From: Alphaproteobacteria bacterium
GTDB lineage: Bacteria; Pseudomonadota; Alphaproteobacteria; Rhodobacterales; Rhodobacteraceae
Length of the DNA stretch: 7,025 bases
Direction: 5' to 3'
NCBI GenBank assembly: GCA_030425945.1
Contig: JAUHZL010000158.1
Span: 1 to 7,025 of the forward strand
The notes beneath the pieces are model-generated. The model did not search any database. It was given only the letters and a program-made list of their open reading frames with translations, and was not told where the DNA came from. Shown one piece after another: positions 4,091 through 7,025 of this stretch (positions within the stretch are counted from its first letter, which is position 1; each line of letters begins with the position of its first letter). Position numbers and translations under genes: made by a program.

Positions 4091-6355
4091 ATGCCGGACA
4101 CACCCGCCGACCTTCCCACAACCGAAACCGCCCTCCTGCGCGTGCGCGGGCGGGTTCAGGGCGTCGGCTACCGGCCGTTCGTGTGGCAACTCGCGCGGGC
4201 GCGCGGGCTGACAGGCTGGGTGAAGAACGACGCGGAAGGGATTCTGATCCTTGCCTCGGGCCCCGACCTGGCCGGTTTCGCGCGGGCGCTGCAGACCGAG
4301 GCGCCGCCGCTGGCCCAGGTGGACCGGGTCGAGCGTACCGCCACCGACCTTGCCGCAGGGCCCGGCTTCGACATCGTCGCGTCGGGGCCCGCCGGGGCGC
4401 GGACCCAGGTGACGCCCGATGCGGCCACCTGCCCCGACTGCGCCGCCGAGATCCGCGGGACCGGGCGGCGGCGCGGCTATGCCTTCACCAACTGCACCAA
4501 CTGCGGGCCACGCCTGACCATCGTGACCGGGCTGCCCTATGACCGGGCGCGCACCAGCATGGCGGCCTTCCCGATGTGCCCGGATTGCGCCGCCGAGTAT
4601 GCCAACCCCGGCGACCGGCGCTTCCATGCCCAGCCCGTGGCCTGTCCCGCCTGCGGGCCGCGCCTGTGGCTGGAGGCCGACCATACCGTCTGTCCCGGCG
4701 ACCCGATCCAAGCCTCTGCCGCGCGGCTGCTCGCCGGGGAGATCCTCGCGGTCAAGGGACTCGGGGGCGTGCACCTCGCCTGTCTCGCCCGCGACGCGGG
4801 GGCGGTGGCGCGCCTTCGCGAGCGCAAGCGCCGCCCAGCGAAGCCGCTCGCGCTGATGGGCACCGAGGCGATGATCGCGACCCATGCCCGGCTCGACGAC
4901 GCCGCGCTTGCCCTGCTCCGGTCCCCGGCCGCACCGATCGTGCTGCTGCCGATGGCGGGCACGCCCCTGCCCGAGACCGTCGCCCCCGGGATGGCCGAGC
5001 TTGGCTGGATGCTGCCCTACACGCCCCTGCACCATCTCCTGCTCGAGGCGGTCGGCGCGCCGCTGGTGATGACCTCGGCCAATGTCTCGGGCGCGCCGCA
5101 GGTCATCGGCAATGACGAGGCGCGCGAGAAGCTCGGCGGGATCGCGGATGCCTTCCTGCTGCACGACCGCGAGATTGCCCGGCGGCTCGACGACAGCGTC
5201 GAGCGGATGATACCCGCCGGCCCTATGGTGCTGCGCCGGGCGCGCGGGCGGGTGCCCGGGGTGCTGACGCTGCCCGAGGGCTTCGCCGACACGCCCCCGA
5301 TCCTCGCCTACGGCGGCCAGATGAAGGGGGCGATCTGCCTCGCGCGGGACGGCCAGGCGATGCTGTCGCATCATCTGGGCGACCTCGACGATCCGGAGAC
5401 CCGCGACGCATTCCTCGCCGCCGAACGCGACTATTGTGCCCTGTTCGAGGTCACGCCGGCCCGGCTCGCCTGCGACCGGCACCCCGACTACGCGGCCACC
5501 CGGCATGCCGGGGCGCGGGCGGCGGAGCTCGGCCTGCCGCTGATCCCGGTGCAGCACCATCACGCCCATATGGCCGCCGTTCTGGGCGAGACCGGCTGGG
5601 CCCGCGACGCGGGACCGGTGGCGGGGATCGTCCTCGACGGCACCGGCCTCGGCCCCGATGGCACGATCTGGGGCGGTGAGCTGCTGGTCGGCGACTATGC
5701 CGAGGTGACGCGCGCGGCCCATCTCGTCCCGGCCCCGCTGCCCGGCGGCGACCGGGCCGCGCGCGAGCCGTGGCGCAACGCGCTCGTGCGGCTCGACGCG
5801 CTGGGACTGGCGGAGGTGGCCGACCGGCTGTTTCCGGACGCGCCGCGCGACGCGCTGCGGGCCGCGCTGGCGGCGGGGATCGGGGCGCCGCTGTCCTCGT
5901 CAGCGGGGCGGCTCTTCGATGCGGCGGCGGCGCTCCTCGGCCTCTGCCCGATGGCGCAGAGCTACGAGGGCGAGGCGGCGATGCGGCTCGAGGCGCTGGC
6001 GCAGGGGGCCCAGCCGCGCGGCTACGCGATGGCGCCGGCGGGCGCGGTGCTGGACCCCGGCCCGGTGCTGGCGGCGATGGTCGAGGACCTCGCGCAGGGG
6101 GTCGATCCCGGGGCGGTGGCGGCGGGCTTCCAGGCGGCCCTCGCCCAAGGCTTCGCTTCGGCGGCCCGAAGGACGGTCGAGGCCGGGGCGGCGCGGGCCG
6201 TCGCGCTGTCGGGCGGCTGCTTCCAGAACCCGGCCCTGCTGGCGGCGACGCTCGACGCGCTGGCGGGCCTCGACGTCCGGTATCACACCCGCGTTCCGGC
6301 CAATGACGGCGGGCTTGCGCTGGGTCAGGTGCTGGTCGCGGCGACCAGCGCCTGA
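4091..6355 (+). CDS. hypF: [NiFe] hydrogenase maturation carbamoyltransferase HypF
   Basis: The 754-residue protein is full length. HypF converts carbamoyl phosphate to a carbamoyl adenylate and passes the carbamoyl group to a Cys of HypE, the source of the CN ligands of the [NiFe] centre. Domains in order: acylphosphatase (about 14-97; GVGYRPF with R28, GWVKN with N46); two four-Cys zinc motifs (C114, C117, C135, C138 and C163, C166, C185, C188); a YrdC-like adenylation domain (about 205-385; VKGLGGVHLAC, RRPAKPLALM, T328-S-A-N331); and a Kae1-like carbamoyltransferase domain (about 400-754) with HHHAH (489-493), LDGTGLG (515-521), SSAGRLFDA (603-611), LSGGCFQN (706-713) and VPANDGG with D739. 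The first zinc-motif spacing is 17, not the usual 18. The start at ATG 4091 fits the N-terminus of the family; the SD is weak (AGGG at 4079-4082). HypF directly upstream of hupS is the Rhodobacter arrangement, but hupTUV are not upstream here. Confidence 0.97.
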   Translation: MPDTPADLPTTETALLRVRGRVQGVGYRPFVWQLARARGLTGWVKNDAEGILILASGPDLAGFARALQTEAPPLAQVDRVERTATDLAAGPGFDIVASGPAGARTQVTPDAATCPDCAAEIRGTGRRRGYAFTNCTNCGPRLTIVTGLPYDRARTSMAAFPMCPDCAAEYANPGDRRFHAQPVACPACGPRLWLEADHTVCPGDPIQASAARLLAGEILAVKGLGGVHLACLARDAGAVARLRERKRRPAKPLALMGTEAMIATHARLDDAALALLRSPAAPIVLLPMAGTPLPETVAPGMAELGWMLPYTPLHHLLLEAVGAPLVMTSANVSGAPQVIGNDEAREKLGGIADAFLLHDREIARRLDDSVERMIPAGPMVLRRARGRVPGVLTLPEGFADTPPILAYGGQMKGAICLARDGQAMLSHHLGDLDDPETRDAFLAAERDYCALFEVTPARLACDRHPDYAATRHAGARAAELGLPLIPVQHHHAHMAAVLGETGWARDAGPVAGIVLDGTGLGPDGTIWGGELLVGDYAEVTRAAHLVPAPLPGGDRAAREPWRNALVRLDALGLAEVADRLFPDAPRDALRAALAAGIGAPLSSSAGRLFDAAAALLGLCPMAQSYEGEAAMRLEALAQGAQPRGYAMAPAGAVLDPGPVLAAMVEDLAQGVDPGAVAAGFQAALAQGFASAARRTVEAGAARAVALSGGCFQNPALLAATLDALAGLDVRYHTRVPANDGGLALGQVLVAATSA
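6328..6352 (+). terminator. Near-perfect hairpin at the 3' end of hypF
   Basis: GCTGGTCGC (6331-6339) and GCGACCAGC (6341-6349) are exact reverse complements around one G. With GGT (6328-6330) against GCC (6350-6352) the arms reach 12 bp including one G-U. In RNA this would be a very stable stem abutting the TGA at 6353-6355. No T-run follows, so it is more likely a transcript-stabilising or pausing element than a simple intrinsic terminator; it also encodes the last residues of HypF. Confidence 0.4.
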
Positions 6356-6513
6356 GCCCCCCGAAAAGGCCCGCCCGGCAAAATTCGATGTTGAAAATGC
6401 ACGATTTTTCCGGGTCGCGCGGACCGGAAAGCCGCTGACCACCCGATCCGCAAAGCGGTAAGTCCCTTGCTGCGACAGGCTGTCAAATGCTGCGGCCGAA
6501 CACCGGCAACTGA

Positions 6514-6542
6514 CTGACAAACCTGGATTTCTTCCGCTTTGT
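6514..6542 (+). promoter_or_regulatory. Weak candidate hupS promoter
   Basis: CTGACA (6514-6519) matches the TTGACA box in five of six bases. Seventeen bases later is CTTTGT (6537-6542), a poor -10. A transcript from here would carry a leader of about 105 nt with the hairpin at 6602-6629. A weak -10 is compatible with an activator-dependent promoter, but this is a guess. Confidence 0.2.
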
Positions 6543-6601
6543 CGCAGTCCGCGGCTTTGCTTTTGCAGCAGCGCCCCTGCCCCCCGCCTAATGGAGGCAA
6601 T

Positions 6602-6629
6602 GCGGTCCGGGAGGCGACTCCGGGGCCGC
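6602..6629 (+). promoter_or_regulatory. GNRA-tetraloop hairpin in the hupS leader
   Basis: GCGGTCC (6602-6608) pairs with GGGCCGC (6623-6629, one G-U), then one G-G mismatch, then GGAG (6610-6613) with CTCC (6618-6621), closed by the GNRA loop GCGA (6614-6617). The structure is symmetric, 28 nt long, and ends 27 nt before the TTG start. It may protect or regulate the hupSL mRNA. Confidence 0.5.
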
Positions 6630-6643
6630 GGAGGAGCCTAAGC

Positions 6644-6649
6644 GGAGGG
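6644..6649 (+). promoter_or_regulatory. Shine-Dalgarno that decides the TTG start of hupS
   Basis: GGAGGG lies 7 nt before TTG 6657. A similar GCGGAGGA occurs 14 bp upstream (6628-6635), so GCGGAGG is present twice. The first in-frame ATG (6687) has no well-spaced SD. Confidence 0.75.
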
Positions 6650-6656
6650 ATCAGCC

Positions 6657-7025
6657 TTGAGCCAGATCGAGACGTTCTACGAGGTCATGCGACGCCAGGG
6701 GATCACCCGGCGCAGCTTCATGAAATACTGCTCGCTGACAGCGGCGGCGCTGGGGCTCGGTCCCTCCTTCGTGCCGAAGATCGCGCATGCGATGGAAACC
6801 AAGCCGCGCACGCCGGTGATCTGGGTGCACGGCCTCGAATGCACCTGCTGCTCGGAATCCTTCATCCGCTCGGCGCATCCGCTGGCCAAGGACGTCGTGC
6901 TGTCGATGATCTCGCTCGACTACGACGACACGCTGATGGCGGCCGCCGGTCACGCCGCCGAGGCGGCGCTGGAAGACACCATCGAGAAATACCGGGGCAA
7001 CTACATCCTCGCGGTCGAGGGCAAC
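6657..7025 (+). CDS. hupS: [NiFe] uptake hydrogenase small subunit, N-terminal part (cut by window edge)
   Basis: The first 123 residues are present; the frame runs off the window. The small subunit carries the Fe-S clusters that take electrons from the [NiFe] large subunit to a membrane cytochrome b. A Tat signal is clear: R18-R-S-F-M-K23, a hydrophobic stretch (about 25-39), and an A43-H-A45 cleavage site, so the enzyme is exported folded to the periplasmic side. After cleavage the protein would start METKPRTPV, as in membrane-bound hydrogenases. The proximal-cluster motif is E61-C-T-C-C-S, with Cys at mature positions 17, 19 and 20; the Cys at 19 is the extra one seen with the [4Fe-3S] cluster of oxygen-tolerant enzymes. 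TTG is taken as start because the family N-terminus (SQIETFYEVMRRQGITRRSF) begins there and GGAGGG sits 7 nt upstream. The large subunit is expected just downstream. An equivalent name is hoxK. Confidence 0.95.
   Translation, partial: MSQIETFYEVMRRQGITRRSFMKYCSLTAAALGLGPSFVPKIAHAMETKPRTPVIWVHGLECTCCSESFIRSAHPLAKDVVLSMISLDYDDTLMAAAGHAAEAALEDTIEKYRGNYILAVEGN

Larger units (their letters stand above)
6356..6656. promoter_or_regulatory. 301-bp hypF-hupS intergenic region (hupS promoter and leader)
   Basis: No protein gene is supported. The gap holds an AT-rich patch with the inverted repeat AAAATTCG / CGATTTTT (6380-6387 and 6402-6409, one mismatch), a palindrome GACAGGCTGTC (6474-6484), an 8-bp pair CTGCGACA / TGTCGCAG (6470-6477 and 6540-6547), a possible -35 box and a structured leader. 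In R. capsulatus the hupS promoter lies in the matching gap and is controlled by HupR and IHF. No exact HupR site (TTG-N5-CAA) is present; the nearest is TTGCTGCGACA at 6467-6477. Confidence 0.5.

Noticed and set aside
3763..4119. A 118-residue minus-strand ORF filling the gap before hypF
   Set aside because: No SD, no recognisable motif, overlaps the hypF start, and reads through both the palindrome and the skewed stretch; treated as chance.
3869..5722. A 617-codon open frame antisense to hypF
   Set aside because: HypF is certain from its motifs; the antisense frame shows only His/Gly/Arg-rich shadow sequence.
6356..6656. Canonical HupR site (TTG-N5-CAA) or sigma-54 promoter (TGGCAC-N5-TTGC) before hupS
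   Set aside because: Neither pattern is present on inspection; the nearest HupR-like string is TTGCTGCGACA.
1..7025. CRISPR array, tRNA or rRNA gene, toxin-antitoxin or phage defence system
   Set aside because: No spaced direct repeats, no cloverleaf, and no such protein family was seen.

Overview
The window looks like a GC-rich alphaproteobacterial chromosome segment, most probably from a Rhodobacterales relative of Rhodobacter. This rests on the very GC-rich codon use, the hypF-to-hupS gene order known from Rhodobacter capsulatus and R. sphaeroides, and the close fit of the hydrogenase small-subunit start to that group. I had no database search, so genus and species are not claimed.

Left part (1-2056). 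The window opens inside the last 40 codons of an IS5-family (IS427/IS870-like) transposase. Its TAG stop lies in a CTAG tetranucleotide, and the same palindrome is also the TAG stop of the convergent gene. That gene (120-1034, minus) encodes a lipoprotein of the endonuclease/exonuclease/phosphatase (EEP) superfamily. A 106-bp divergent intergenic region separates it from a two-part GNAT acetyltransferase (1141-1956, plus). A 100-bp gap with two mutually exclusive hairpins then leads to an aldehyde dehydrogenase with all catalytic residues (2057-3511, plus).

Middle (3512-4090). About 580 bp contain no convincing gene. They hold a strong hairpin, two near-identical AT-rich 13-bp palindromes 114 bp apart, a possible IHF site between them, and a strikingly C-rich, G-poor stretch just before hypF. 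In Rhodobacter the hydrogen-sensor genes hupTUV sit in this position; they are absent here.

Right part (4091-7025). A complete hypF (754 aa) makes the carbamoyltransferase that supplies the CN ligands of the [NiFe] hydrogenase active site. It ends in a near-perfect palindrome at its stop codon. A 301-bp non-coding leader follows, with a GNRA-capped hairpin and two Shine-Dalgarno-like repeats. The [NiFe] hydrogenase small subunit (hupS/hoxK) then begins at a TTG codon and runs off the window. Its Tat signal and Cys-Thr-Cys-Cys motif point to an exported, probably oxygen-tolerant (group 1d) uptake hydrogenase. HypF matures the large subunit that should lie just beyond the right edge. The genes left of 3512 have no evident link to hydrogen metabolism and look like the flank of the hydrogenase island.

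The protein-coding content is of known families. The less ordinary material is in the junctions: the shared CTAG stop, the paired palindromes and C-rich hypF leader, and the structured hupS leader.
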